Below, piece after piece: positions 50,746 to 59,900 of a DNA stretch of 64,000 nucleotides. The stretch comes from Bordetella parapertussis. GTDB taxonomy: Bacteria; Bacteroidota; Bacteroidia; Chitinophagales; Chitinophagaceae. Location: the NCBI GenBank assembly GCA_943331005.2, contig CALQJX020000021.1, positions 9,574 to 73,573 of the forward strand, in the 5' to 3' direction. Numbering within the stretch: position 1 is the first letter of the stretch; each line of letters opens with the position of its first letter. Below the pieces are notes generated by a model that saw only the letters and a list, made by a program, of their open reading frames with translations, did not search any database and was not told the DNA's origin. A program made the translations under genes and the position numbers.

Positions 50746-51756
50746 ATGACCAACTTCAGAAATATTGCCATTTCATTGGCTGCAGCAGGCTGCATTATAC
50801 TCAACAGTTGCGGCAGCAACGAAACTGCTCCCGTCACCACTCCAGCTACAGAAGCCTCACCAGCTAAGATCGTTACACCCTCCTTTAGCGGAGATACAGC
50901 CTATAGTTATGTGAGCAGGCAGGTAGCCTTCGGGGCAAGGGTACCCGGCAGTAAGGCACAGCAGCAATGTGCCACCTGGATGGAGGCTGCACTCCAGGCA
51001 TCCTGCGACACTGTGTACAGACAGGAGACAACGGTGCGTGCCGCCAATGGAACCAGCCTGCCTTGCATCAATCTCATCGGGGCCATTAACCCTGCTGCTT
51101 CTACCCGAATACTGCTGCTCACCCATTGGGACAGCAGGCCATGGGCCGACCAGGATACCCGCGACATGAACAAGCCTATACTTGCGGCCGACGATGGCGG
51201 CAGCGGCACAGCTGTACTGCTGGAACTGGCCCGCCAGATCAAGGCATACGGGCTATCGGCATCCATTGGTATAGATATACTCCTTACCGATGTGGAAGAC
51301 TACGGCAAATCAGAGTGGGGCGATGATTCTTATTGCCTGGGCACCCAGTATTGGGCTGCTCATCCGCACATTGCCGGGTACAAAGCAAACTACGGCATTC
51401 TGCTGGACATGGTAGGCGCACGGGGTGCGCAATTTCCGCTGGAAGCAGGATCGACCCGCATGGCAGGCGAGGTGCAGCAAAAAGTATGGCAGGCAGCAGC
51501 AATGGCGGGTTGTTCTTCGTGGTTTCCTTATGCGCAGGGGCCAGAGATCACCGACGACCATGTGCCTGTGAATAAGATAGCCGGAATACCTACCATAGAC
51601 ATCATTCATATGCGCCCCGACCCGCAAAATCCCTTCCCGCTGCACTGGCATACCCATGCCGATGATATGTCTGTAATAGACAAGGAAACACTGGGTGCTG
51701 TGGGCCGCACTCTGCTGCAGGTCATCTATACAGAAGCAGCAGCTGTTGTGAACTGA
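50746..51756 (+). CDS. M28-type glutaminyl-peptide cyclotransferase, lipoprotein
   Basis: A 336-residue M28-fold protein resembling animal-type glutaminyl cyclases. The signal ends CIILNSC, a lipobox. Zinc-site motifs are intact: THWDSRPWAD (His), ILAADDGGSGTAVLLELA (Asp), LLTDVEDYGKSEWGDDSY (Glu) and FPLHWHTHADDMSV (His). The WGDDSYCLG-type loop and Trp near the site match the QC group rather than M28 aminopeptidases. QC converts N-terminal Gln to pyroglutamate. In Bacteroidota most signal-peptidase I products begin with Gln, so this enzyme probably caps exported proteins in the periplasm. Confidence 0.9.
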   Translation: MTNFRNIAISLAAAGCIILNSCGSNETAPVTTPATEASPAKIVTPSFSGDTAYSYVSRQVAFGARVPGSKAQQQCATWMEAALQASCDTVYRQETTVRAANGTSLPCINLIGAINPAASTRILLLTHWDSRPWADQDTRDMNKPILAADDGGSGTAVLLELARQIKAYGLSASIGIDILLTDVEDYGKSEWGDDSYCLGTQYWAAHPHIAGYKANYGILLDMVGARGAQFPLEAGSTRMAGEVQQKVWQAAAMAGCSSWFPYAQGPEITDDHVPVNKIAGIPTIDIIHMRPDPQNPFPLHWHTHADDMSVIDKETLGAVGRTLLQVIYTEAAAVVN

Positions 51757-51794
51757 TGCTGCTATTTTTGACATTTTACTTAATAATACTATAG

Positions 51795-51802
51795 TATATT
51801 TG
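51795..51802 (+). promoter_or_regulatory. -7 box (TATATTTG) of lspA
   Basis: Exact TAnnTTTG match, 29 nt before the TTG start at 51832. Confidence 0.55.
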
Positions 51803-51831
51803 CCCGACAACTAAAATACAACCAGCTGCAA

Positions 51832-52536
51832 TTGAAATATCGTCATGTTTTGCTTATAGTGCTGCTCGTTATCGTTGCAGACCAGGTCCTAAAGATCTAT
51901 ATTAAAACACACTTCGCTATCGGCGACGATGTCCATATCATGGGGCATTGGTTCAGGCTGCACTTCATTGAAAATGAAGGTATGGCATATGGTATGAAGC
52001 TCAGCGAATCTCCTATAGGCAAGATCGTTCTTTCTTCTTTCAGGCTGGTGGCGGTGTGTGTTGGTTTCTATGCGCTGAAATGGCTGCTTAATAAAGGATA
52101 CAGCAAGGGTATGCTTATCTGCGGTTCCCTTATTCTGGCAGGCGCACTGGGCAATCTGCTGGATAGTATGTTCTACGGACTTATTTTCAGCGATAGTCCG
52201 TACTCCTGCTTCTCCGGCAACTACAACAGCATACACGATCTGCTGCAGAACCCCAATAAAGACGCCATAGCACATTTTACCTCATTTGGTCATGGGTATG
52301 GTAAGTTCCTTCAGGGCAAGGTGGTGGACATGTTTTACTTCCCTGTTATAGAGACCACATTGCCGGCCTGGGTTCCATTCTGGGGTGGCAGAAGTTTCAC
52401 TTTCTTTGAGCCCGTTTTCAATCTGGCCGATGCGGCTATTTCTGTAGGCATTTTCACTTTGTTGCTGTTCCAGAAACGCCTCATGGATCACCCCAAGACC
52501 ACTCAGCCCCCTGTAGCAACTGAAACACAGGCCTGA
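51832..52536 (+). CDS. lspA: Lipoprotein signal peptidase (signal peptidase II)
   Basis: A 234-residue LspA starting at TTG (KYRHVLLIVLLVIVADQVLK gives the conserved first helix with Asp-Gln). It cleaves prolipoprotein signals after lipidation. The catalytic aspartates are in GKVVDMFYFPV and FNLADAAISVG. It is longer than the usual 160-170 because a loop of about 45 residues (around 122-167, SDSPYSCFSGNYNS to GHGYGKFLQG) is inserted before the catalytic Asp; Bacteroidota LspA proteins have a comparable insertion. The Thr/Pro-rich tail (TTQPPVATETQA) is unusual but short. It serves the many lipoproteins in the window. Confidence 0.95.
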   Translation: MKYRHVLLIVLLVIVADQVLKIYIKTHFAIGDDVHIMGHWFRLHFIENEGMAYGMKLSESPIGKIVLSSFRLVAVCVGFYALKWLLNKGYSKGMLICGSLILAGALGNLLDSMFYGLIFSDSPYSCFSGNYNSIHDLLQNPNKDAIAHFTSFGHGYGKFLQGKVVDMFYFPVIETTLPAWVPFWGGRSFTFFEPVFNLADAAISVGIFTLLLFQKRLMDHPKTTQPPVATETQA

Positions 52537-52569
52537 TAGTTCAAGTAATTGTTTAAAAAGCATCCAATC

Positions 52570-52887
52570 ATGGATTCACAGCAGGAACAAACGGAAGAGA
52601 CATTATCCATTACAGTATGGCTTGCGGGCCGTAGTTACCGTATTCGCATCAAGCCGGAAGAGGAATCTGCTGTGCGTAAAGCAGTGAAGCTTGCCGACCA
52701 GAAAGTTGCCGATATGCGCAAAACCTACGGTGGTAAAGACGATCAGGACTTTATGGCTATGTGCCTGCTGATGTATGCTGCAGATACCGCCATAGAATCG
52801 TTCAACAATCCGGTGATGCAGGAAGAACTCAACAAACTCTCCGGTAAGATAGACCGGGTGCTTGCCAAAACGGAAACCGGCGAATAA
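52570..52887 (+). CDS. zapA: Cell division protein ZapA
   Basis: A 105-residue ZapA from ATG 52570; the frame extends to TTG 52549, adding only seven residues. The N-terminal globular part (LSITVWLAGRSYRIRIKPEE) and following coiled coil (AVRKAVKLADQKVADMRK, MCLLMYAADTAIESF) match the family. ZapA bundles FtsZ filaments at mid-cell. Its stop codon is only 5 bp from that of the convergent murF, with no terminator between. It follows lspA by 33 nt and may share its transcript. Confidence 0.9.
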   Translation: MDSQQEQTEETLSITVWLAGRSYRIRIKPEEESAVRKAVKLADQKVADMRKTYGGKDDQDFMAMCLLMYAADTAIESFNNPVMQEELNKLSGKIDRVLAKTETGE

Positions 52888-52892
52888 CAAAA

Positions 52893-54182
52893 CTACTGAT
52901 CCAGCGCGTCCAGCATTACTTCCATTTTACTGCCTCTTGATCCCTTGATCAGAATGGCACAATTTTCCGTCATTGCAGTTCTTATATAGGCTGCTGCTTC
53001 TCTGCTATCGGCAAACCATGTGAAAGCATGAGCAACATTACTGAATTCCTTACCTACCAGTATCACATTGTGCCATTGCAAACCAGCAATAAGCTGCACC
53101 AACTCATTGTGCTCATCCTGTTCCGCATCACCCATTTCTTTCATTCCACCTATCCATAAAACCTTATTGGGCAACGGAGAAGTTGCAAAATTGAGAATTG
53201 CCGCACGCATACTGGTAGGATTGGCATTGTATGCATCAAGTATCACCTGATTAGTGCCTTTTTGGAGCCACTGAGACCGACTGTTATCGGGCGCATATGC
53301 TTCTATAGCCTGCTTAATATCTGCCATAGGCACTCCAAAATGGAGCCCTGCAGCAACAGCGGTCATAACATTGGGATAGTTATATTCCCCTACGAGACGG
53401 GTATGTATCATTGTCTCTTCTTCACCTGTGCCTACCCTTACTGTAAGGAAAACACCATCCATAAGGGGCTGTCCTATATATTGGGCATTAGCGGAACCAA
53501 AGGTTACTTGCTGCGTTATACCGGCTGCCATCTGGGAAAGGTAATCAAGGTCTGTGTTTCTGAATACAATACCGTTGTGAGCACGCAAGTAGTCAAAGAG
53601 TTCCCCCTTGCCTTTGCGCACACCTTCTTCTCCGCCAAAACCCTCTATATGTGCCTTACCACAGTTGGTAATAATGCCGTGAGTAGGCGCTGCGACCAGA
53701 CAGTAACCAGCTATCTCTTTCTGGTGATTGGCGCCCATTTCCACTACTGCGATCTGCGCATCAGTCTTTATCTTCAGTAAGGTCAGCGGAACACCTATAT
53801 GATTATTCAGATTGCCCTCTGTAGCATAGGTCTTATACTTGGCAGAGAGCACAGCTGCCACCAATTCCTTGGTGGTAGTTTTGCCATTTGAGCCAGTGAT
53901 GGCAATAAAAGGAATATTCAGTTGTCTGCGATGATAATTGGCCAGTTGCTGCAGCGTTTCCAGCACATCCGGCACTACCATACACTGGCTGTTGCCCGCA
54001 TATGCAGTGTCTTCTGTAACCGCAAAAACAGCACCCGCCTGCAATGCCTGAGAGACGAAGAGGTTACCATCGAAGTTATCGCCCTTCAGCGCAAAGAAGA
54101 TGCTACCTGTCTGTATCTTCCTGGTATCTGTTGCGATCACCGGGTATTGCGTGTAAATTTTATATAAAGCCTCTATAGACAC
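52893..54182 (-). CDS. murF: UDP-N-acetylmuramoyl-tripeptide D-alanyl-D-alanine ligase
   Basis: A 429-residue Mur ligase starting at GTG 54182. The N-terminal part reads TDTRKIQTGSIFFALKGDNFDGN, as in Bacteroidota MurF. The P-loop TGSNGKTTTKELVAAVL lies near residue 95. NNHIGVPLTLL, VEMGANHQKEI and the C-terminal DAYNANPTSMRAAI complete the family pattern. It adds D-Ala-D-Ala to the peptidoglycan precursor. It follows gldJ on the minus strand, and a murF-gldJ neighbourhood is known in Bacteroidota. A gldJ terminator lies between them, followed by a TATTTTTA box (minus, 54200-54207) that may start murF transcription separately. Confidence 0.96.
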   Translation of the reverse strand: MSIEALYKIYTQYPVIATDTRKIQTGSIFFALKGDNFDGNLFVSQALQAGAVFAVTEDTAYAGNSQCMVVPDVLETLQQLANYHRRQLNIPFIAITGSNGKTTTKELVAAVLSAKYKTYATEGNLNNHIGVPLTLLKIKTDAQIAVVEMGANHQKEIAGYCLVAAPTHGIITNCGKAHIEGFGGEEGVRKGKGELFDYLRAHNGIVFRNTDLDYLSQMAAGITQQVTFGSANAQYIGQPLMDGVFLTVRVGTGEEETMIHTRLVGEYNYPNVMTAVAAGLHFGVPMADIKQAIEAYAPDNSRSQWLQKGTNQVILDAYNANPTSMRAAILNFATSPLPNKVLWIGGMKEMGDAEQDEHNELVQLIAGLQWHNVILVGKEFSNVAHAFTWFADSREAAAYIRTAMTENCAILIKGSRGSKMEVMLDALDQ

Positions 54183-54206
54183 AGTATCTGAATTTGACGT
54201 AAAAAT

Positions 54207-54233
54207 AAAAAACCCCTTCCGTATTGAAAGGGG
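54207..54233 (-). terminator. Terminator of gldJ
   Basis: On the minus strand CCCCTT, loop TCAATACG, AAGGGG then TTTTTT. It ends just before the murF promoter-like box. Confidence 0.75.
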
Positions 54234-54260
54234 CTTTTTAGAATATTGTTTTGGTAGTTA

Positions 54261-55793
54261 TTACCTTTTATGATACCTCTGACGGCCGAAGCTGTTACCA
54301 CCTGGCTGAACATCGCCGGTTGGGCTACCCCAACGGTCCATGATACAACGGAAACCGATGGTAGAAGTAGACAGGTTACCCTGCATATAGCGACGAGTAC
54401 CAGGAGACAACCAGTAAGCACGGTCGGCCCATGAACCACCTTTATAAACTTTAGTAGAATCGTTTACAAGAGATGCAGTACCGAAAGCGTAAGTAGCCTG
54501 AGACAAGCTGTCACCATCTTTATAGTTGTGCAGTGTACCGCTTCTTACTTCATAACGATTGTTGTTGCGCATTTCAGCATCTGTAAGAATTGCAGTAGGG
54601 ATGTGACCAATACTGTCTTTTTCCTCGATAGTACCATCTTCCTGGAGCATTGTTTTCCTGTATTCGTTACCACGGAATGGATGATAATCATCAACATCGA
54701 GGTGCGAAGATGGGCGGTAAGTATCCATAACCCACTCGTTCACGTTACCGGCCATGTTATACAGACCAAATGCGTTGCGGAGATAAGCAGTTACCGGACC
54801 AGGACCATCAGCGTTATCGTTGAGACCACCAGCTACGCCCATGTAATCACCTTTACCACGCATGAAGTTACCTTCAAATTCGCCCTGGAACTGATTGTGC
54901 AGACCATAACGGGTAGTGTTTTTAGGACCCCATGGCAGAGTGTTGCGATCTGTGATAACTTCCTCACCACGACGACGCTTGTTCTCAGGGCTTGGGTTGT
55001 TACCTATCAGACCCAGTGCTGCGTATTCCCACTCTGCTTCCGTAGGCAGGCGGAAGTCAGGCTGGAAGAGACCATCTTCATAAGTAACCGGACGCTCGTG
55101 AGAACCGTTTGGTTCGAGGTCAAGCGTAGTTACAGAACCCTGATACTGACTGTTCACATAAGACTTGGTTGTGAACACGTCCTCACCAGACTGGTTAACG
55201 TTTGGCTTCGCACCTTTGCGGTAGATAAGCAGACCTTCGTTCATACGATCTGAACGCCAGTCACAGAAGTCCATTGCCTGATACCAGTTCACACCTACTA
55301 CAGGGTAGTGGTTGTAAGCGTTGGTATTGAAGTAATATTTTACGTTCGGTTCGTTATATGCGAGTGCAGAACGCCATACAGATTCGTCGGGCTTGGCAGC
55401 AGCTACCAGCTCTGGGAAGTCGGTGTAATATGTACGCTTCATCCAGTATACATATTCACGGTAACTAACGTTTTCCACCTCTGTTTCATCCATATAGAAT
55501 GAAGATACAGAAACGGTGCGCCTGAAACTATTGTTCTCCATAGTCGGCATTTCGTCGTCAACAGCGCCCATTGTAAAGCGGCCGCCTTGTACGAATGTCA
55601 TACCTATTGGTGTGGGTTGCCCCTCATATTCCTTAGCTTCAAAACCGCCCCAGTTACTATTATTAAGTTCCCAGCCTGTAACACGCGATTGGTTATTACC
55701 CTTGCCCTTCTTCTGTGAGCGGGGCGCGCATGCGGTAAACATAGTTGCCGCTCCAATGCAAATCAGGCCGATGCCTATGAGTTTTCTTTTCAT
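54261..55793 (-). CDS. gldJ: Gliding motility/T9SS lipoprotein GldJ
   Basis: A 510-residue lipoprotein. The signal ends TMFTAC (lipobox). Residues about 60-500 form an FGE-sulfatase-like (SUMF1) domain: MTFVQGGRFTMGAVDDEMP, PVVGVNWYQAMDFCDWRSDR, FRLPTEAEWEYAALG, GNVNEWVMDTYRPS and STIGFRCIMDRWG. In the Bacteroidota gliding apparatus, GldJ and GldK share this fold; position beside porU and murF points to GldJ, needed for stable gliding and secretion. The formylglycine-generating active-site cysteines cannot be matched with confidence, so a structural role is likelier than catalysis. It is divergent from porU. Confidence 0.9.
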   Translation of the reverse strand: MKRKLIGIGLICIGAATMFTACAPRSQKKGKGNNQSRVTGWELNNSNWGGFEAKEYEGQPTPIGMTFVQGGRFTMGAVDDEMPTMENNSFRRTVSVSSFYMDETEVENVSYREYVYWMKRTYYTDFPELVAAAKPDESVWRSALAYNEPNVKYYFNTNAYNHYPVVGVNWYQAMDFCDWRSDRMNEGLLIYRKGAKPNVNQSGEDVFTTKSYVNSQYQGSVTTLDLEPNGSHERPVTYEDGLFQPDFRLPTEAEWEYAALGLIGNNPSPENKRRRGEEVITDRNTLPWGPKNTTRYGLHNQFQGEFEGNFMRGKGDYMGVAGGLNDNADGPGPVTAYLRNAFGLYNMAGNVNEWVMDTYRPSSHLDVDDYHPFRGNEYRKTMLQEDGTIEEKDSIGHIPTAILTDAEMRNNNRYEVRSGTLHNYKDGDSLSQATYAFGTASLVNDSTKVYKGGSWADRAYWLSPGTRRYMQGNLSTSTIGFRCIMDRWGSPTGDVQPGGNSFGRQRYHKR

Positions 55794-56009
55794 AATTTTC
55801 GCTAAAAAATTTTACTCTTTTTGCTGGTATTCTATTAAAAGCAGTTACAATGATACCTCATTCTTTTTAAATTTTCAAGTTTTTAGCTTCTTTCCCTTAA
55901 AAAAATCAGGTTTTTTATTTTTTCATCATATAATATCTCCTAAAAAGCAACGTTAATTTATTTAACAGCCCTATAAGAGCTGACCGACCTTAAAACGGTC
56001 ATAAATACT

Positions 56010-56017
56010 TAATTTTG
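56010..56017 (+). promoter_or_regulatory. -7 box (TAATTTTG) of porU
   Basis: Exact TAnnTTTG match, 42 nt before ATG 56060; an in-frame TTG start at 56015 lies inside it. Confidence 0.6.
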
Positions 56018-56059
56018 GTTGATTCACCGGCCGCTGACAGGTCAAAAACAGGTTTACGG

Positions 56060-59000
56060 ATGAAAAAGATTTTCCCTGCCCTATGCGCACTTTTGGGCAC
56101 CCTATCATGGAATAATGCGCTTGCCTTCACAGAAACAGTGAAAGTAAAGACAAGCCAGATCCACGACGGATATATAGTAAAAAAAGTATGGCTGGAAAGC
56201 TACAATACGCCCAATGTATCTGTTGCGGTATCCTCTTATATAGATGCTACCCTTCCTGAGGGCGTTGCGGCAGCCGATGCCGATAAAACTACAGTTTCTA
56301 TAGGTGTGGAGCGCAAACGAGCTTTTGCTGTGGTGCGGATACCGGCTTACAGCAAAGATGCGGGTGGTCATGTTCGTCAGATAAGCGACCTGAAACTGAC
56401 AATCACTGAATTGACACCTGCCACTAATACCGCTGTAGCTGCCAAACCAACTGCCACCACTGCCCATTCTGTATTGGCCAATGGAACATGGTACAAAATA
56501 GGTGTAACTAAAACCGGCTTTTGCAAAATAGATGCCGCCTTCATTAAGTCTATGGGACTGGAACCGGCTTCTATAAACCCTGCAAATATTCGCATATTCG
56601 GCAATGGTGGCCGAATGCTTTCTGAAGCAAACTTCAATCCAAGACAAGACGACCTGAGAGAAAACGCACTGGTAGTGAGCGATGGCGGCGACAATGCCTT
56701 CAACACTGGCGATCATGCAATTTTCTATGCAGTGGGTCCTACAGCCTGGGATGCCGATACTGCTAGCAAAAGATTCACGCACCTCAAAAATATCTACACA
56801 GACACTGCTTACTATTTTATTACTTTCAACAATGGGCCTGGGCTGCGTGTGACACAGGAAAATGCGCCTGCAAACGGTAATGTGAATGTAACCGACTATA
56901 ACTACTACGATGTACATGATGTAGATCTTTCGAACCCCGGCGGACTGGGCAAAACATGGTATGGAGAACAGTTTAATCTGCTTGCAGGAACACTGTCTCA
57001 GAACTTCAATTTCGATCTGGGAGCACAGGTATCAAAAGTATTTTGCAAAGCCTATGTAGCATCTACAGGACCGGGTAGTAGCGGCTATAATCTCACAGTA
57101 AATGGCAACCCGATGGGGGGGGCATCTTTCCCTACCGGGACAACAGACAACCTGGTAATGCAATCGAAGATCCTGGAAAAAAACATAGTAGTAAATTCAT
57201 CGGCTATATCTGTAAACGTCTCTTTTTCCACTTCCCTTTCTTCGGTAGTTGGTTATCTGAATTACATAGAGATCAATGCAAGAAAACCACTAATTTTGGG
57301 TGGCGACCAGATGAGCTTCAGAGATATGTTGAGTGTTGGCGCAGGCAATGTGGCCAACTATCAGTTGCAGGGCGCATCTGCCGCTACAACTATCTGGGAT
57401 GTTACAGATCCGCAAGCAGCGGTTGTGCTCAAAGGTTCTCTGACAGGATCCACCTATATTTTCGGTCGTGATGCTTCTATACTCAGAGAGTATGCAGCCA
57501 TGAACAGTCTGAATTTAAATACCCCTTCTTTCGCCGGCAATATCCCTAATCAGGACCTCCATGGCACAGGTCAGGTTGATGACATCATTGTTGTAAACAA
57601 GGTATTCCTGTCTCAGGCAGAGAAACTTGCAGACTACCACCGTAACCACGACAATATGCGTGTTGTTGTTGCTACACCCGAACAGATATACAACGAGTTT
57701 TCATCGGGCGCTCAGGATATAAGTGCCATACGCGATTTTGCACGTATGTTCTATAAAAGAGCAGGTACAGACACTTCGCAAATGCCACGCTACCTTACGT
57801 TGTTTGGTGCTGCATCATACGACTATAAGAACAGGCTAGCCAACAATTCCAATTTTGTTCCTGTATTTGAATCTCAGGAATCGAACTATACCCTCAACAG
57901 CTTTTCTACAGACGACTTCTATGGCTTCCTTGACGACAACGAGAACATAGAAACAGGTTCGGTGATGAACGCGCTTGACCTTGGCATAGGGCGTCTGCCG
58001 GCCCGCAACATAGATGATGCAGATGCCATAGTAAAAAAGATAACAGGCTATAAAGCACCCGAAACACTAGGTCCATGGCGCCTTGCATCTACTGTAGTAG
58101 CAGACAATAATGATGGTGCAGGTAATCATATGCAGGATGCAGAATCGATCAGTGATCAGCTAACATCGACTGCACATAACCTGTATAACCAGAGCAAAAT
58201 TTATCTCGATGCTATCCCTACTATTTCAACTCCTGCAGGCCACCGCTGCCCCAATGCCAATGCTTCTATAACGGACAGGGTATACAAGGGCACAATGTTC
58301 ATTAATTACACAGGGCATGGCAATACACAGGTATGGACGGAAGAGCGCATCCTAACTCAGGATGATTTCAATAAATGGAACAATGAAAAAATGCTTCCGT
58401 TCATGGTTACTGCTACCTGCGACTTTGGCCAGTTCGACCATCCGCAATATGTTTCTGCTGCAGAACAACTGGTATTGCGCAATGGCGGCGGCGTTATTGC
58501 CATGCTTACCACTACTGCAGCTGTGTATGCGAATTATAACAATCCTCTGAATCTGGTTTTTATAGAAACACTTTTCACACAGAGCACAAACGGAAAATGG
58601 CATAGTTTCGGCGATGCAAACCGAATAGGAAAGAATGAAGCCTATTTTGTATCCAGTGATCCTTATAAACTCATCAACTACAAAAAATTCGCTCTACTGG
58701 GCGATCCTGCACTTACACCTAACTTTCCTGAACAATTTGTAGATGTGGACAGTGTAACGGATGTAGCTAAAGGAACTCCATCTGACACTATTAAAGCACT
58801 TGGGGCTTACAGAATTACCGGTCGAGTACGCGACAATGCAGGCAACACCATCAACGATTTCAATGGTTTGCTAAACGTTTCTTTCTTTGATAAACCAAGA
58901 ACACTCACCACCATCACTACTGTAAACAAAACCTTCAAACTTCAGGACAATCTAGTATATAAAGGCAAAGTGAGTGTTACCAACGGCCGCTTCTCCTATA

Positions 59001-59800
59001 CCTTCATTGCCCCCAAAGACATCAACTATTACATGGGTACCGCCAAGATCAGCCATTATGCACAGAACGGCGTTTACGATGCAGCAGGTGTAGACACCGG
59101 CATATCTGTAGGTGGTTATTCCGACAATCCGGTAATAAGCAACGAACCACCCGTGGTGCGACCATATATTAACGACAGCTTTTTCCAGAACGGAGGCATT
59201 ACCGGAACCAATACCTCTTTGTTTGTTTCGCTCTACTCTGAGACCGGCATCAATGTATCAGGCAACAAATTGGGGCATGACATGACCGCTGTACTTGATG
59301 ACAACATAGAACAACCCTATATTCTGAACGATTATTACGAAACAGCACCAAACACATATCAGCGCGGGAGTGTATTGTTCCCTATCAACGGTCTGAGCAA
59401 TGGCAAACACACGATCAGAGTAAAGGCATGGGACGTAAATAACAATTCGGGAGAAGGATCAGTAGATTTTGTGGTACTGGATGGCAAAATTGTGGGCATA
59501 GAGAACCTGATGAATTATCCCAACCCATTCAGCAGCAGTACTCATTTTGCCTTCGAACACAACCACCCCAATGAAGATCTGAATGTAAATATTTATATAT
59601 ATAACCCTGCCGGAACACTGGTAAGGACCATTGAAGAACATTTTGCACCTACAGGCAGCCGCACCAATGAAATAATATGGGAAGGCACAGACAATAGCGG
59701 CAATCAACTGCCATCCGGCATATATGTTTACCGACTTTCTGTTGCTACTCAAAAAGGTTATAGGTCTACTGCATACCAAAAGTTGGTTATTGTTCGTTAA
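56060..59800 (+). CDS. porU: T9SS sortase-like peptidase PorU
   Basis: A 1246-residue secreted peptidase of the gingipain family (C25). ATG 56060 begins the signal peptide (MKKIFPALCALLGTLSW, ending NALA). The catalytic pair lies in INYTGHGNTQVW (His near residue 753) and VTATCDFGQFD (Cys near 786). The C-terminal 90 residues are a type A-like domain (MNYPNPFSSSTHFAF, LPSGIYVYRLSV). PorU cleaves the sorting domains of T9SS cargo at the surface and attaches many to A-LPS-like lipid. The frame is open to 56015, but the extra 15 residues overlap the promoter. porV follows after 100 nt. Confidence 0.96.
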   Translation: MKKIFPALCALLGTLSWNNALAFTETVKVKTSQIHDGYIVKKVWLESYNTPNVSVAVSSYIDATLPEGVAAADADKTTVSIGVERKRAFAVVRIPAYSKDAGGHVRQISDLKLTITELTPATNTAVAAKPTATTAHSVLANGTWYKIGVTKTGFCKIDAAFIKSMGLEPASINPANIRIFGNGGRMLSEANFNPRQDDLRENALVVSDGGDNAFNTGDHAIFYAVGPTAWDADTASKRFTHLKNIYTDTAYYFITFNNGPGLRVTQENAPANGNVNVTDYNYYDVHDVDLSNPGGLGKTWYGEQFNLLAGTLSQNFNFDLGAQVSKVFCKAYVASTGPGSSGYNLTVNGNPMGGASFPTGTTDNLVMQSKILEKNIVVNSSAISVNVSFSTSLSSVVGYLNYIEINARKPLILGGDQMSFRDMLSVGAGNVANYQLQGASAATTIWDVTDPQAAVVLKGSLTGSTYIFGRDASILREYAAMNSLNLNTPSFAGNIPNQDLHGTGQVDDIIVVNKVFLSQAEKLADYHRNHDNMRVVVATPEQIYNEFSSGAQDISAIRDFARMFYKRAGTDTSQMPRYLTLFGAASYDYKNRLANNSNFVPVFESQESNYTLNSFSTDDFYGFLDDNENIETGSVMNALDLGIGRLPARNIDDADAIVKKITGYKAPETLGPWRLASTVVADNNDGAGNHMQDAESISDQLTSTAHNLYNQSKIYLDAIPTISTPAGHRCPNANASITDRVYKGTMFINYTGHGNTQVWTEERILTQDDFNKWNNEKMLPFMVTATCDFGQFDHPQYVSAAEQLVLRNGGGVIAMLTTTAAVYANYNNPLNLVFIETLFTQSTNGKWHSFGDANRIGKNEAYFVSSDPYKLINYKKFALLGDPALTPNFPEQFVDVDSVTDVAKGTPSDTIKALGAYRITGRVRDNAGNTINDFNGLLNVSFFDKPRTLTTITTVNKTFKLQDNLVYKGKVSVTNGRFSYTFIAPKDINYYMGTAKISHYAQNGVYDAAGVDTGISVGGYSDNPVISNEPPVVRPYINDSFFQNGGITGTNTSLFVSLYSETGINVSGNKLGHDMTAVLDDNIEQPYILNDYYETAPNTYQRGSVLFPINGLSNGKHTIRVKAWDVNNNSGEGSVDFVVLDGKIVGIENLMNYPNPFSSSTHFAFEHNHPNEDLNVNIYIYNPAGTLVRTIEEHFAPTGSRTNEIIWEGTDNSGNQLPSGIYVYRLSVATQKGYRSTAYQKLVIVR

Positions 59801-59833
59801 TAGTGCAAGTCCATATGGATTTGTTCAGAAATA

Positions 59834-59867
59834 TTGTTGACTATATGGGTAAAAAGGAATATTTTTG
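59834..59867 (+). promoter_or_regulatory. Promoter (TTG-N20-TATTTTTG) of porV
   Basis: The exact -7 box at 59860-59867, with TTG at 59837-59839 20 nt upstream. ATG 59901 is 33 nt downstream, so porV can be transcribed apart from porU. Confidence 0.7.
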
Positions 59868-59900
59868 CCCCACTTACATAATAAATTAATAAAAAGAAAG

